This document shows, one piece after another, positions 34,736 to 47,748 of a stretch of 64,000 nt of DNA (positions are counted from its first letter, which is position 1; every line of letters begins with the position of its first letter). The position numbers and the translations under genes were made by a program. Source of the stretch: Hedera helix (lineage: Eukaryota; Streptophyta; Magnoliopsida; Apiales; Araliaceae); the NCBI GenBank assembly GCA_947179155.2, contig OX359284.1, positions 8,744,432-8,808,431 on the forward strand, read 5' to 3'. The notes beneath the pieces are model-generated. The model was not told the DNA's origin. It searched no databases and saw only the letters and a program-made list of their open reading frames with translations.

Positions 34736-36196
34736 CAGCTGATCTCCATGAACAAGGAGATATGCACTAGACTTTTAATCCAGCCACCCATGAAAATATA
34801 TAAACTAGTGTTTATCAATAATAAAATTTTAAAACTTTACATTTTTGTACATTCTATTATAATAAAGAAAGCATGTTGAACTTATAATCTAGTTACATGG
34901 AAAGTTAAGGGTGAAGTATCCATGTCGACTCGAGTGAACATGGGTGTGGGTATGCGTCAAACCCATCGCTTGTCGTCCGAGCACTTTGAGTCACTAACAA
35001 TTGTTATTTTATGCATAAATTTAATTTGATGATATTTCAAATATGAATCCATAAACGTAGTACTTTTCACCAAATTTGTCATACTTAATCATCACTGAAA
35101 TATAAACCATTAATTTTCTTTTATATTAAAATTAATACTAAATATTTGACATTCTCTCACTAAATATTACATAATATTAAAATCTCAAATGATATTAACT
35201 TTAAATGGCATGAATTCTCATATCCATGCACACGTATCTAAAATTTAGATTCTTTAATGTTGTGTCCCAGTATCCTATTATTTTAGACAAGTCGTGACAC
35301 TTAGACGCTACAACCACCCAGTTCCCGAGTCCACGTAATATAGCCTAAACGTCATATACCATGTCACTATTTTTAAATACTTATTTTAAAAAATAGATTC
35401 CACGTCATATGCCATGTCACTAATGTTCACACATCATATGCCACGTTGGATGCTACATCACCTTTCGTTAACTATGGATGGAACCTTAGTCAAATCCTGG
35501 GTAATTTTGACAATTGTTTAAAGTTCAATGTTATTGGTATTAAAAATATAAGTTGTTTGTTTGTTTTCTTGCATAACAAGAGTTCAATACTTTTCTTATT
35601 AATTATGTCTTGAATAAATAATCATTTCAAGATGATAAATGTTTGGGTTTTCTTGATTTTAAAATTTTTGGTTTCATGATAGCATATGAAGATGATGGGG
35701 ACAATGGTTTTTTTTTCATATTCATTTAAGTATCGGTAAAAAACTAGTTAGTATTAGATTGGTATTGATAAAGTTTTTTATTTTTTTTTATATGGTCAAA
35801 CTTAAAAATATACTATCAAACGATATTTATACTCACCTTCCCGGAGCACGTGCATGGCAATTTCAATCAATTTTCCCACTGAAAATAACATGAGGGTGCA
35901 TGTCGGGAGGATCATATTACTTTGGAGAACGAGATGAGAGGAATTATACTTCGGGATACAAAATATGAAAAGGTGAATACTTTGGGGTCAGATATACAAT
36001 TAACCCTTATTTGAATGTAAGCTAATACATATGCTTAGAAGTGATGTACTTGAATGGAACCTATAAATAGCATTATTAATTTACAAGAATATTTTAAGAT
36101 TCCATTTTATCTTGAAAATTGATATTTTCATAAGACTCTCCTCATATGAATAGTAAATGAGGTCATCTCATATAAGTGAGACCTTGTGGAAATATC
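34736..36196. other. Intergenic sequence, nothing assigned
   Basis: AT-rich and without usable open frames. 35330-35460 has four loosely repeated CACGTCATATGCCATGTCAC-like phrases. Nothing identifies the rest of the missing F-box gene. Confidence 0.4.
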
Positions 36197-36361
36197 AATT
36201 TTACTTGTGAAAATATCAATTTCCTTTATCTTTATAGTTGATACATGAGAGTATATATAACAATACCAATGACTATACATGATAAGTTTAATAGTAATTC
36301 AAATGGATGAGATATGTAAGTTATAGTTGCTTAGTGATTGTGATCCACTACTTTGTGGGCC

Positions 36362-36646
36362 TTAAGTTGGCAACATATTTAGGAAGGTAGAGAAGGCATA
36401 ATCCCAATATGGAGAGGAACTCCTAAATGAACAAGGAGAGACAGACCCATTTGAACCACAGGCCATAGTACCATCTGGGCAGAAGTGCAAGGAGATGAAT
36501 GTCGGTGAAAATGTAATAATTTGCAGAATAGGTCGAAATGATTTTATTTTACAATTGAATTGCTGCTCAACTTGTTTCTGAATGACAACGAATTTGTAGA
36601 ATTCGGAGAAGCATATGGTACAACTATGTGACAAACAGATTGCCAT
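36362..36646 (-). pseudogene. Partial duplicate of copia integrase segment
   Basis: Contains a GTMACGSNG frame and a DYAFSTFLNMLPT end that parallel the VECRHR…LDYAFSTAEYLLNRLP segment at 36891-37085. At DNA level AGAGAAGGCATAATCC and AAATGA(A/G)CAAGGAGAGA occur in both. It is an internal duplication within the element. Confidence 0.6.
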
Positions 36647-36890
36647 GGTGTATTATCAATAACGAAAGAAGGAAACTAATTATGGGGACATAGCCAATGA
36701 GGACTATAGAGTATATATAAACTAAAACAATCTACAATGCCTTGCTATGTATTTTTTGCTAGAATTATAATCAAGACATCTATAGCCATGATGTTGTGTT
36801 GAATATACCAAAAAAATGCATGGAGTAGATCGGAGAGAAAGTTTGTGTTGATTGTAAGGGCGAAGAAGACGAAAATAGAGAGACCCAAAA

Positions 36891-37085
36891 CTATTTAGAA
36901 ATAATTAAAATGGTTTTTTGTTGATGAATGATTTCATATGGGGAGTTCTCTAGGCCTTGACTAGGCAACCTATTTAGTAAATACTCAGCAGTAGAGAAGG
37001 CATAATCCAAAAAATGGAGAGTAATCCCTAAATGAGCAAGGAGAGATAAACCCATTTCAACCACCAAGCGATGTCTGCATTCCAC
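36891..37085 (-). pseudogene. Copia integrase C-terminal core remnant
   Basis: A 64-codon frame reading MECRHRLVVEMGLSLLAH, then LDYAFSTAEYLLNRLP, then SPYEIIH. It matches the copia integrase pattern (VE.KHRHVVE.GLTLL....P...W..AF..A..LINRLPT......SP.E.L). It represents only the end of the catalytic core. The glutamate of the D,D,E triad would lie just upstream, where the frame is disrupted. Non-functional. Confidence 0.8.
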
Positions 37086-37554
37086 AGTACCATTCTGGGT
37101 AGAAGTGTAAGAATTGGAACGTTGATGAAAAATGCCCTGATTTGCACAATAGGTAGAAATAGAACGAAATTCACCCTTAATCCGATTGTATGATTTTATT
37201 TTACAAATGAACAGTCACGCAACTAGTTTATGAAAGAGAGTGAATTTTTGAAAAGCATCTAATTGTGATTGCAAGGGAAAACAACACATATATTTTGAAT
37301 GATCATCAACTATCAAAAGAAAATATTTTTTAGCCGACCAGATAGTTTGAGAGCTGGTCATCATACATTGGCAAAGACAAGATCAAGAATATTAGAACTA
37401 CAATTGGGAGATATGGAAAGTGGAAGATGACGGGCTTTGCCAAGTTGTTAAGTCGTACAATCATATTTTTTTAATTTCTAGAGGCAGCTGGTAATTTATT
37501 TTGCAAAATAATGCGATTGAGAAGACAACCATATGGATGGCCTAACCCTTGATG

Positions 37555-37791
37555 CTAGTCGAAAAGAGACGTGTGTTCACCAACATAGGCTTTAAGAGAT
37601 AAAATTGAGGCTAGGACAAAAGAGTACATACAATTAATGAAGCTGCCGTGATGAAGAATTTGACTTGTGGCCTGATCCTTAATAAAAAAAATAAGTGGGA
37701 TGAAATTCAAAGGATATGTTATTATCACGTGAGAAACATTGAACAAAATAAATTTTTTAAGGATAGAAGGAACACACAAAACATTATGCAA
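37555..37791 (-). pseudogene. Copia protease/pre-integrase segment remnant
   Basis: The frame starts MHNVLCVPSILKKFILFNVS and continues with IKDQATSQILHHG and YVGEHTSLFD. This fits the stretch between protease and integrase of Retrofit-type copia polyproteins (LHNVL.VP....NLLSVS…F.D..T...L..G…). The protease DTG/DSG motif was not found. Decayed. Confidence 0.7.
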
Positions 37792-37942
37792 ATGGAAGGT
37801 TTGAGAAGGAGAAAATAAAGTGGAAGAACATGTATAAGAGATTGAAAGCCCCTTACCATTTCCAATGTGAACCTAATCAGGACCATGATATTCATCCGCA
37901 AATGATAGTGAGGCTGTCTAGTGTGATGTGGAAGTTTGCACC

Positions 37943-38640
37943 CTATCGGGAAGCCATACAGAGTTTGATGTAATTGACGAGGGTGCTAAAAAGTATGGAA
38001 CGGACCAGGTATGATGAGCAATAGAAGTTCCATGTGGTGGAGGACCAAGAATCGATGACATAGTTGGCGGTGGGGGTATGAATATGGTGGGTAAGTTGGA
38101 TAGGAGGGTGGTTGCTTAGATGTGTAGGCAGGATATGATGGTTGATAGTGATGACAACCACGATGATCTTTGAACTTGTTTCCCCAATATCTATTGAAAT
38201 TTCAGCTATTTAGATGCAATAGATTATTTCTTGGACGTGATGGATGAGGGTTTGAACGATTTTTTTGAGCAAAAGTTTGCTCGAGTAGGTGAGAGATTTT
38301 TGTTTTCAAGTTGTTAAACTACACGTGGTGGAATATTTACGATATTCAAGGTCGGTTCATATGGTTTGAAAGGTTGAAATGGAGGTAGGTTCATTCTTGG
38401 CTGATAAAGTGGCTAACAACGGATCAAATTCAAGGTGTAAGCCATTTAATATTCTGGCATTAAAATATGTGGGAGAAATGGGATGACCAATGACTTTTAA
38501 GTTCGTTCATGGCGAATTTTAAACGATTGAGATATGTAACTGACGTAAGTACTGGCTCATCGTGTTTCTTGAGCTTGTTGAGTTCTTTATTCAGATGAAA
38601 GATTTGTCATTGGGAAGGGGAAGCAAAAGTATGTTCTAGC
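37943..38640 (-). pseudogene. Copia gag region, heavily decayed
   Basis: Lies between the primer-site relic and the pre-integrase fragment, where gag is expected. The small frame 37943-38161 has a His/Pro-rich HHILPTHLSNHPPI stretch like copia gag linkers. No clean gag motif survives. Assignment is by position. Confidence 0.45.
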
Positions 38641-39132
38641 GCAATTAGAATTTCGGCAGAGGATTCCAACCTAGAATTGTGGGAATGACATTTTCATGAA
38701 GGGATGAGATGAGTAGACTTGAAATTAAATTATCTTAGTCAATCCATGCTTGGTGTGATATGATAATATATTAAGTAATCAAATCATCTAAAAACTTAAG
38801 CTATTAGAAAAAGGCACCTACAATGTATGTCATACTAATACTCCCTCTCAACTTTATGAAGAAAAGGTCAATTAAAGTGCATTTGCACTTTCAATCAATA
38901 TAAAAGCAATGTGCGGTCGGGAAGATTGGAACCAGGATCTTGTACACCCAACGCTCTAACACCATATTAATTTGGAAGAATAATTTATGTTTTCAATTCA
39001 TCTTTACAGTTGATACATGGGAGAATATATAACAATACCAATGACTATACATGGTAAGCTTAATAGTAATTAAAAAAGATGAGATAAATCAGTTATTGTT
39101 GCTTAGTGATTGTGATTTGCTGCTTTGTGGGT

Positions 39133-39559
39133 CAAATGTCATCCTTATCCGTTATTAGCTAACTTGGTCTAATAAGTCTGGTAATGTATTTCACAAATCA
39201 TTTCAGAAGTTTCTTTATCGAGTTAAGTTAAGCTTTGTGCTTTCTTGCCTCAATTTTGTATCTCTTTAGTTCTTCCATTAAGTGGTGTAACTATTGTACA
39301 ACCATGTATTTGTTCCAGTGGCTTCAAGTTAGTGATCAATTTCTTTTATATCTCCATAGTGGATTATTTGGAGTGGTGAACTATCCTATCCCAAACCAGA
39401 TTTGTCAACTGTGTTTCCTAGTTTTTGTCATATAATCTCCCTCTCTTAAATTAAGTTTTCAAGCATCAATTACTTAAAAATTGAACCGCGCCTCCCTTGG
39501 AAGATTATTATTAGGCAAAAGTTTGTTGTTTAAATGAAACAATATGCAACACATTATTT
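39133..39559. other. Intergenic sequence
   Basis: No element recognised. The 66-codon frame at 39235 has no family likeness. Confidence 0.4.
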
Positions 39560-39810
39560 GCACTTGTTTGAGATTATTTTTTTGGGTACCATTGAACCAT
39601 TACATAAGTTTTTTGTTTTTTTTCATCAATTCAACATTACACTATTTGCACTTGTTTAAGATTTTTTTTTTTTTTGGGTACTATTGAACCATTACATAAG
39701 TTTTTTTCATCATTTCAATATTACACTAAAGGGGGAGGGGAAGTAGGATTTTAACTCATGCCCAAAGGTATGGGTGCTTGGTCAGCACACCATTGGACCA
39801 ACTCTTGATC
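39560..39810 (-). mobile_element. Candidate tRNA-derived SINE with duplicated tail
   Basis: On the minus strand an A box TGGTCCAATGG (39800-39790) and a B box-like AGTTAAAATCC (39756-39746; one change from the usual RGTTCRANTCC) are separated by 33 nt, the spacing of RNA polymerase III promoters. A body follows, then ATGGTTCAATAGTACCC and a run of about 14 A at 39675-39662. The tail region is repeated at about 39565-39620 with a shorter A-run. No clear target duplication. Could also be a tRNA pseudogene fused to unrelated sequence. Confidence 0.45.
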
Positions 39811-40724
39811 ATGTTTAGGATATTGAATTAGTAAAAAATATGCACGGAGATTTGGAAATAATACACCACTAGAGCAATCAATTTCACAACTAATAAAATA
39901 GTGTTTCAACACACATACGGATACCAATATAAATATTGCATCTTCAACTTCTTCACGCAAAATCGGTTAAGGATAACTAGCATACCTTGAACGGGAAGCG
40001 AATCATAAAAACAAGTCATCAAAAGATATCAAGTCTAACACAAAAAATAAATTTAAGTGGTATCTAATTTAAACAGTAAGAATCTACAAACATGAAAGAA
40101 ACCTTTGCTAACCTGAATAAAATTTAGTTGGTGAATTACGAAAGCGATTTGAACATATTCATCAATGGATTCACCACATTCGACCATCTGCTTGTAGCAA
40201 ATTTAACTAATGCTTTTGAATTTTTTCTTAATTGACGGCTAGGTTAAGGGTTATATATCCCTTAAATACACAACTAGGTTAGGATTTCAAAAATTAAAGG
40301 CCCAATTACGTTAAACACAGATTTAGTGTCGACTTATTAAACCGGCCCATTTAGGTTAGGGTTTTCAAAAATTGGAAGCCCACTTATTGTTTTGCTATTT
40401 TAAAAACTGCATCAAACCCTTAACCAGCTTACCATCTTTGAGGGGGCAAAAAAGAGCAAAAAGGAACATATGCTGATAGTAAAATAACAATAAATAAAAA
40501 AAACGGTGAATCGATATTTTAGTATGAAATGTATATTCTTAAAAGAAAAAGGAAACCCTTTTGGAAGAAATTAAAATGGAATATTTGTTTATTCTCTATT
40601 TCAAAATATAAGATTAAATTTGATTTGTTTAATTACATTTGAAGTACTCTCATTTGGCATTATACTAATTATGTGTTCTGATTCAGTAAGTCTGGGTACC
40701 ATGCATTTGGCTGCTCATTTTTAA

Positions 40725-40983
40725 TACTTCTTCTGTTTCGAATTATAAGTTTATTAATGATTTTGTAAAATTCAATTTAAAATATTTTCAAATTTAACAT
40801 TGACGTGATTAATTTAAAATTTGAAAATAATAATCTTACAACTACTAGTACTACTTAGATAGTTTATGATATTCATAATTATATTGAGATATATTAAATT
40901 AATTTATATTAATTTTGAATTTAAAAATACTTGAAATTAACTTTTAAAAAGTTCACAATAATTTTATAAATTGGAGGAGTATA
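40725..40983. mobile_element. Stowaway-like MITE, decayed
   Basis: The left end TACTTCTTCTGTTTCGAATT and right end AATTGGAGGAGTA are imperfect inverted repeats of the TACTCCCTCCGTTTC…GGAGGGAGTA type and are flanked by TA. Length is about 260 bp and there is no coding capacity. Stowaway elements are mobilised in trans by Tc1/mariner transposases. Confidence 0.55.
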
Positions 40984-41703
40984 TGTTTTAACCGGGTTGG
41001 TCCTCTTCTAATGGCATGGCATTTGTCCAAGTTAAATTAGTACACATTAAAAGCTATGCTGATAACATCTTATAAAAGTTATAATTAGCATCCAAAATGA
41101 ATCAACTCATTTGTCAAAATTAGTTACAGTAGTCATCACATCATGGTAATAAAAATGTATTTGGTGTGATAATTGGAATTCTGATATATATTCCATTTTA
41201 CTTGATATTGACATACAAGTTTCTGTAATAGGTTGAGCTGGTGTAAAGTTAGATAAGTTGATAAAAGTCTATTTACATTTGCATTAACTAAATTTGAAAA
41301 GTTTGTGAACTTGAGATGTACCTATTATTTTGTTTAATGACGGTTTTGTTGAATATATAAACACGATTTAATATTATTTGTAATTTGTGTTAGTACATGA
41401 ATTAGTAGATGTCTAAATTCATGGTACATATATGTACATAAATATATTTAGAAGTGTATTGGGATATGTATAACTAGGTTGATGTACGGAAACGCTATAA
41501 AAATATGTATGAGATAAATAATGAGAACTTTTGAGAAGATGAATTGTATTCTCTTGAGAAATTGTATGTCATACAAGAGAATGCATACACTATTTATACA
41601 CTTTGGATACAAACCCCCCCTGATACCTAACTTAAGGAGCAGGAATAGAAGTTACTATATTTACAAAATCCTAATTGATATCAACATCCCAATGCATGTA
41701 TGT
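40984..41703. other. Intergenic sequence, possibly old copia LTR at 41500-41700
   Basis: 41520-41650 has a layout like reverse copia LTR ends (GAATGCATACACTATTTATA and a C-run before TGATACCTAAC), but no partner was found. The 66-codon frame there is not convincing. Confidence 0.3.
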
Positions 41704-41708
41704 GAACT
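41704..41708. repeat. Target site duplication GAACT (right copy 45591-45595)
   Basis: Identical 5-bp copies directly outside TGTAATG… and …GTCACA. Confidence 0.9.
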
Positions 41709-43299
41709 TGTAATGTCCTAGAATTTCCACGTCATTATTAATTAAATTATTAATTTAATTTCCAACGAGTTAGTTTTACGATATTATTTAAATCTTTTTA
41801 TGTGATTAATTAATTATGTGATTAAATAATTATGTAATTAATTACTAAAATTAATTAAAGGGGGTCACTAATATGTTATTAAATTAGTGAACAAACCCTA
41901 AAGTTTTAATATCAAAATAATTGATAAGTTTCCTATTAATTAAATATTCAATTAAATTGAATATAATGAGTTAATTAAATATAATAAATTAATTAATATG
42001 ATTATTAATTAATGTAAATAATGTGAAATATTAATAATAATATTTATTAGTCCATTTAGTAATTTAATATTAATGGGTTAGAATATTTAATTATTTATTC
42101 AATCTAATTATTTATTTAATCATGGATTGAATAATTAATGTGTAAATTATTAAATTAGCCCAACATGGGTCAATTAGTAGCCCAAGTGTAGAATAATAAA
42201 ATTTGACAATTTAGTAGCCTAAACAATTTAATAGGAGCCCAATTGGTATTTTAAATTAAAGCCCAATGATTGGCCCACTTGAAAAATACTTTATATAACT
42301 TATTAATTATTCAAATGTGACAAATGACCATGATTTTGGGACAAAGAAGGTATACATCAGCCGACCATAGAAGAGAGAGAAACATGATAGTTGTTGTTTT
42401 TTTATTTTATTTTCCATTTATTTATTTAATAGATTGCTTGTTTTATTTTTTTCAAGTACAATGATCATCCCTCTTTTCACCAACTAAGTCATTTAACCCA
42501 TTCCTTGTGTAAGTTGTCATCTAGGAGTATGGACTAAATTATAGATATAATTGTGTATCTATTTATTTTTCAAGTATACTTGAAATTGTTAGATGTTATT
42601 TCATCATTTTCTCCAAGTCCAAAAGAGAGAGCTAGAAAGCATTTGAGAGAGTAGAAAAATATTTTGAGAGCAAAATTATCAAGAGAATGAGTTCTTGGTT
42701 TATGTCTTCAAGATTCACCACCTATTTTGGAAGAAAAAGGAAGATAGCCATTAAATCAAGGTAATTGTTATTTTAAATAAAGTTTTGTTTTTAAATTAAA
42801 TAAATCATCATGTTAGTATAAACATGTTAATATAGTTATTAATGTGTAGTTGTAATATTTATGTCATGCTTGAGTTTAATATGTTTGGTTTGTATTTTGG
42901 TATATTTTATATGCTAAAATATGTGTTTAATAGTGTGTAAACAAGTTTTGGAATTTATGTCTAAAAAAATATTTTTATAAAACTTAGGTTTGATGTTCTA
43001 ATATTATAGAACATTAAATCATGAGAAAAACAAAGTTTGAATCACTCAAAATGGAGTTATATACAAAAAGTTATGATTTGTGGTAGTTTATGTGATGTAA
43101 AAAATTTTATAAAAAAATAATGATATTAAATCATGAAAAATTTATTTTTCATGTTATAAATTAATATAAGGTGATTGGTAATTTTTTTGGATTTTTATTG
43201 ATGATTTAAAGCTTAATTGATGGTATATTTTTATTTAAAATGGGTATTGCCGAACACTGTTCATATTCTGTTTGGGAGAAAAAAAATTAACACTGGCGG

Positions 43300-43570
43300 C
43301 GCAATGCGCGACACTGTTCACCGCCAGACACGGAGCCAAACGACGCCGTTTGGCGTATAAAAGAAAATGACCTTCGCGCAATGCGCGGAAGTCAATTTTC
43401 GCTGTGCTAAACGGCACCGTTTTGGTCCCCCGGGATTCTTAGCCGCGCCATGCGTGGGAGTAAGTTTTCGGTGAAATTACGATACTGCCCCTCCGTGTTT
43501 TTTCTTGGCAGAATTACCATTTTGCCCTCGGATCAGTTTTCAACTTATTTACGAAAATGCCATTCGGGTT
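43300..43570. promoter_or_regulatory. CpG island and GCCC repeats of solo LTR
   Basis: GCGCAATGCGCG and AAACGACGCCGTTT palindrome-like motifs, then ATTACGATACTGCCCC, ATTACCATTTTGCCC and TTTACGAAAATGCC. This is the diverged counterpart of the island and 60-bp repeat of the LARD family. Regulatory role is inferred. Confidence 0.45.
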
Positions 43571-44639
43571 AAATTTAAATAATTTAAATATTTAAAAACT
43601 AATTTAAAATTTTAACAAAAATAATAATAATACAAAAATAATATTGGGGAGGATACTTTTCAATAAGTTTAATATTTAAATATTTTAAATATTAATCTAG
43701 TTAGCTAAATCATGGTTAAGCTAAATAAATTTATTAGTTATTTATTATTTAAAATGTTAATAATAAATAAAGGAGATAAATTAACAATTATTATTTAATT
43801 CACATTAAATAATAATTAAAGAAGATATAAAAATTTATAAATTAACTATTTATTATTTAAATATTATTAAATAATAAATAAGGATAATTAAGTAATTAAT
43901 TATTATTTAATTAACATTAAATAATGATTAAGGGAAATTAAGTTATTTAATTTAAATAATAAATAAGGATAAATAAATTAAATTTTATTTAATCTTAAAC
44001 AATAATTAAAATTAATTAAATAATTAATTATTATTTAATTGACATTAAATAATAATTAAAGAGGATTAAAATGAGTAAACTATTATTTAATTTCCTTAAA
44101 TTAAATAATAGGTAAGGTTAATTACTTAGTTAACTATTAGTTGAATAACATTAAATTAAAGAAGGTTAAAATTAAGTTAATAATTATTTATTATTTAATT
44201 ATAATTAAATAATATGTATGTACAATTAGTTATTATTTATTTTAAATAATAACTAGAGTTAATTAATTAATTTCTATTTAATCAATATTAAATAGTAATT
44301 AAGTAGAGATTGAGTTAATAAAATAAATTAAATTTAATTATACTTTAATTAAACAATGGTAATAAGTTGTTTAAAGGTTCAATAAGGGTCCAACGCTTAA
44401 GAAAAATATTTTCTAACTTATTAAATTATTAACCTAATTTGATTGAGGGTCTATAAGGTTAATAATATTATTTCGACTAACGTAAATTATGTGTTAGTAC
44501 TTATATGATAAATAAGTACCTTAGTGAGCGTATAGTTGTGCAAATACGTCGTACTAATTATTAGACCAACTTTATTAATGTTAGGTCTTTTCAAAGCCAG
44601 TTAGTTAAAGCTATACATATATTGTAACTGAGCAGACAG

Positions 44640-45286
44640 GCAAGTTCCTTATCTCTAAACTCATTTCATTGAGCAAATTATTTATTTAAGCTTGAACTGT
44701 TATTTCCAAGCATGTTTTGAGTGGTTTAATTACTTTACAATTATTCCACATCGATATTATTGTTATTCGCACTTGTTGCACTTGAGATTGTACAGTCATT
44801 AGCTTGTACTTAATTATTGTTCTATTGTTTAAAGAACTGTTCAAAGTAGGTCTAAGTCATTGTTCGGCTAGACATTTATGTTAAAGATTTTAAAAGCTAT
44901 CCAAATCATTGAAGATGCGGATTCTTAGACTATTATGAACACCCCTTTATTATAGGGGAGTACCCTGTATCTAATATTAGGTACAAAAATATGGAAATTA
45001 AATATTATGCATACACATATTGTACTGAGGCTGATCCCCTCGGGTACATATTTCTGGTAGTAACCATTGAGTCAACCTGCTATTGACTACAGTGGATATT
45101 TATAGTTCATAGTCTATTTGACTATCCTAATTTTAAAAGCAGCTTATTATTCCTGCTTATGTTATTCACATTATTGAATTGTTCAGCTATTCCCTTTCAT
45201 TCATGATATATTGTTCCTTGTTGTTATTTAAACTTGTTGAGCAAACTAGTTGCTCACTCTTGCTATATCATGAAATCTTATTGCAG
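44640..45286 (+). other. Candidate GC-AG intron in solo LTR, with hairpin
   Basis: CAG|GCAAGTTC donor and TTATTGCAG acceptor, 647 nt. The hairpin TGAGCAA-ACTAG-TTGCTCA is at 45238-45256 (7-bp stem). Confidence 0.45.
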
Positions 45287-45595
45287 TGCAACCCGAGACT
45301 TCGGAAAAGAACAAGGGTAAAGGAAAGATGAAGTAATAGACTTCGAGATGCAGCCCTGTAGTTAATTTAAATTAACTGTTATGTAATATAAACCCTAAGT
45401 ACTTTATTAAGGGTATTTGTGTACTTTTGTGTAAGGTTATCGTATCTTGGGACTAGTAACACCTTTTGAATGAACAACATATGTTTATTATTCCGCATTT
45501 AGTTATTGTATGTTGTTTAGAGGTGAATGTTTGAATTGGATCGTGATGACCGGATCCGGGTATTTGGAACCCGAATTTCGGGGCGTCACAGAACT

Positions 45596-46184
45596 TCCTA
45601 ATTTATTTCAACAACGCACGTGTATTTGTTCAATGAGTAATTATTAGAGTTACAATAGAAGTAATTCTAAGAGTCTTATAAATAGTCTTATAAGTGACAT
45701 GTAATTGGGTATAAGTGATATACAAGTGAAATTCTATTGAAGTAATTCCTCTCTAAATTATTCCTAAATAGTCTTGGTGTTATTGAATTATACCATTGGG
45801 CGAGTTCACAGTGTGCATGTTAGAGATCTAGAAGGCAATCTAGTGTCGTAAAATTATTCACTTACAGTAGCAATAACAATAAAGCAAAACAACACAACAA
45901 TAATCAGAAACAAGTAGAAAAGAGTGAATTAATATAACCAATAGATCGAGGCGGGTGTAGACACTATCATTAAGGAAATGCTTTAGCGCTCTCGAAGTAG
46001 AATTTGAAAGTAGTATTCCCTCAAGTTAATCACATTTGATGTAATAGCATTTACTTTATAATCTTATTCAATTTATTAATAAAAGAATTATTTATTCAAA
46101 GACATTTATTTATCCATATTTAATTGTATGAATTAATTAATGAGTTAAACCCATAATTTTTTAACAACACTTTCAAAATCATGA
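45596..46184. other. Unassigned sequence between two retroelements
   Basis: Continues the sequence interrupted by the solo LTR. No gene or element recognised. Confidence 0.35.
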
Positions 46185-47288
46185 TGTTAATCATCTTAAT
46201 GAAATCTAAATTCTAGATAGCTCAAAACTAAGATATTCCTAATCGCATGATCATTAATGTGGGATTAGTAGATCCTGATATATTAGTACATACTATACTT
46301 GCTGTTTTGAAGAGGATGATTGATCTCATAATTATTTGTGTGGAGACACTAATACAAGTATATAGGTGCTTATTAGAGAATAAGTTCACTGAACGTGACT
46401 CGCTTAAGAAACACCTAATGGAGTTTTACATGTCTATCAATAGGCATTCCTAATGTGATAATAGTACAAGTGATCTTTGAACTTGAGATCGTCATAGTAT
46501 CTTGTGTATGATGAGTTATACTTTGTCATATTCCTTAAGACTATTTGGGTATAACAAAGAGTATGTTCGGGTATAATTAGTTATACATGAAAATATGTGA
46601 ATGATCAACAAATGATCAACCACTTCCAGTAAAGGGAGAGAATGTCCTATGTTATTCGATAAATGACAACTCAGAAGTTCTTGACCAAGGCGGAATGAAA
46701 ATTAGATAGGAGTTTTTAATTTATATTAATTAGAATTGTGTATTTGAAGATCGAAATACATATGATTAAATAAATAAGACTTGACAAAAATTTCATATCT
46801 TATATTTGATTGGGACATTATATGGTAAAAAGATTGAATTGTACGATAATTATTCGCGAAATAGGGTCTTTGTGATCAAATGTTGAAATTCATATTATCC
46901 GAAAAATAATGAATTGTTATGGGAGTTTACCCTTATTGTAGAATAAATATATTTATTTATTTTGAATTAAAGAAGTTTAATTCATAAAAAATAATATTAG
47001 AAATGTTCTAATTTATTTATTCTACAACCGGTATAATATTGAATCTAAAAGATCACACCATAAAAGAGAAATATTATTGAACCTAAAGGATCACACCCTT
47101 ATTATTAATAATTATTAATTCCTAAAAGGTTTAGGAATTAAGTTAATTAGTAGTACTCTTATTATAAATAATTAAGTTCTTAATTGGATTATGAATTGTA
47201 ATTGTTATAATAATTAATTTAGTTTCAAATTAGATTGAGAATTAAATTAAAACCATATTTCTAAAGAGTTTAAAAGAGTTGAGCTAGT

Positions 47289-47297
47289 CTATAAATA
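47289..47297 (+). promoter_or_regulatory. TATA box of copia LTR
   Basis: CTATAAATA, 437 bp before the LTR end. Confidence 0.6.
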
Positions 47298-47378
47298 AGG
47301 AAGTCCTTATAATAGAAAAGGGGTTACACAAGTTGGAAGTATTATTAAAGAATACTTCAATTCTCTACATCTAAGGAG

Positions 47379-47380
<2 letters not shown>

Positions 47381-47409
<29 letters not shown>
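47381..47409. repeat. (AC)n microsatellite
   Basis: About 14 AC dinucleotides in the copia LTR. Confidence 0.95.
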
Positions 47410-47412
<3 letters not shown>

Positions 47413-47734
47413 ATGGCTAGCCATCCAAGATCTAGTAGAATCTCAATTACTTATTGAATTCATATTCCTCTCGGTAGATCACCTTTAGAGGCTGCACACT
47501 TGGATAACTAACGTTGATCGGTGGATCTTGAAGAATCGCGAAGGATTTAAGGAGGTGAACTCGTAGTTGATTAAAAGTTACTTGTCTACATATCACTTTT
47601 ATCCTTCCTCTATTAAAAAGTATCGCATAAGATAGATACTAAGTTATTGCAAAAAAAATTTAAATTTGATTTTTGTCATGCTTACGCTAATTTTACAATT
47701 TGATTGTATGTTTATAATTTTCTATAACTAACAA

Positions 47735-47748
47735 TGGTATTAGAGCCA
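47735..47748 (+). promoter_or_regulatory. Primer binding site of degenerate copia element
   Basis: TGGTATTAGAGCCA, one transition from the initiator Met tRNA complement TGGTATCAGAGC. Confidence 0.85.

Larger units (their letters stand above)
36197..39132 (-). mobile_element. Decayed Ty1/copia retrotransposon, second copy type
   Basis: LTR-like direct repeats at about 36197-36360 and 38967-39132 share TTGATACATGRGAGWATATA, ACAATACCAATGACTATACA and TTGCTTAGTGATTGTGAT. A primer-site relic (minus-strand TGGTGTTAGAGC, diverged from TGGTATCAGAGC) lies at about 38951-38963. The interior in minus order holds gag-like, pre-integrase and integrase fragments, all with stops and frameshifts; RT is absent. 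End points are approximate and no target duplication was identified. Confidence 0.75.
41709..45590 (+). mobile_element. Solo LTR, 3.88 kb
   Basis: TGTAATGTCCTAGAATTTCC … CGAATTTCGGGGCGTCACA with TG/CA ends and GAACT duplications. Same overall plan as the TGTGAGGATCC family but a distinct lineage: AT-rich left part, a CpG island with AAACGACGCCGTTT and AAACGGCACCGTTT (43335-43425), GCCC-spaced repeats (43464-43570), AT palindromic stretches and a U5-like end with intron-like signals (44640-45286). The related reverse copy is 25746-29460. No primer site or interior is present, so it is a recombination product. Confidence 0.9.
46185..47733 (+). mobile_element. 5' LTR of degenerate copia element
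   Basis: Starts TGTTAATC and ends ATAACTAACA, so the ends form a short TGTTA/TAACA inverted repeat. It has a TATA box at 47289, an (AC)n tract, and is followed one base later by the primer site. The left end is inferred from TGTTA and is less certain than the right. The 68-codon frame at 46247 falls inside the LTR and resembles a stretch common in copia LTRs; it is not a gene. Confidence 0.7.

Noticed and set aside
34736..34800. Upstream exon of the FBD gene beyond the copia insertion
   Set aside because: The minus-strand translation has a stop and no LRR or F-box pattern.
46247..46453. 68-codon frame in the copia LTR
   Set aside because: Lies inside the LTR between its start and TATA box. 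Such stretches recur in plant copia LTRs as DNA, and no coding role is supported.
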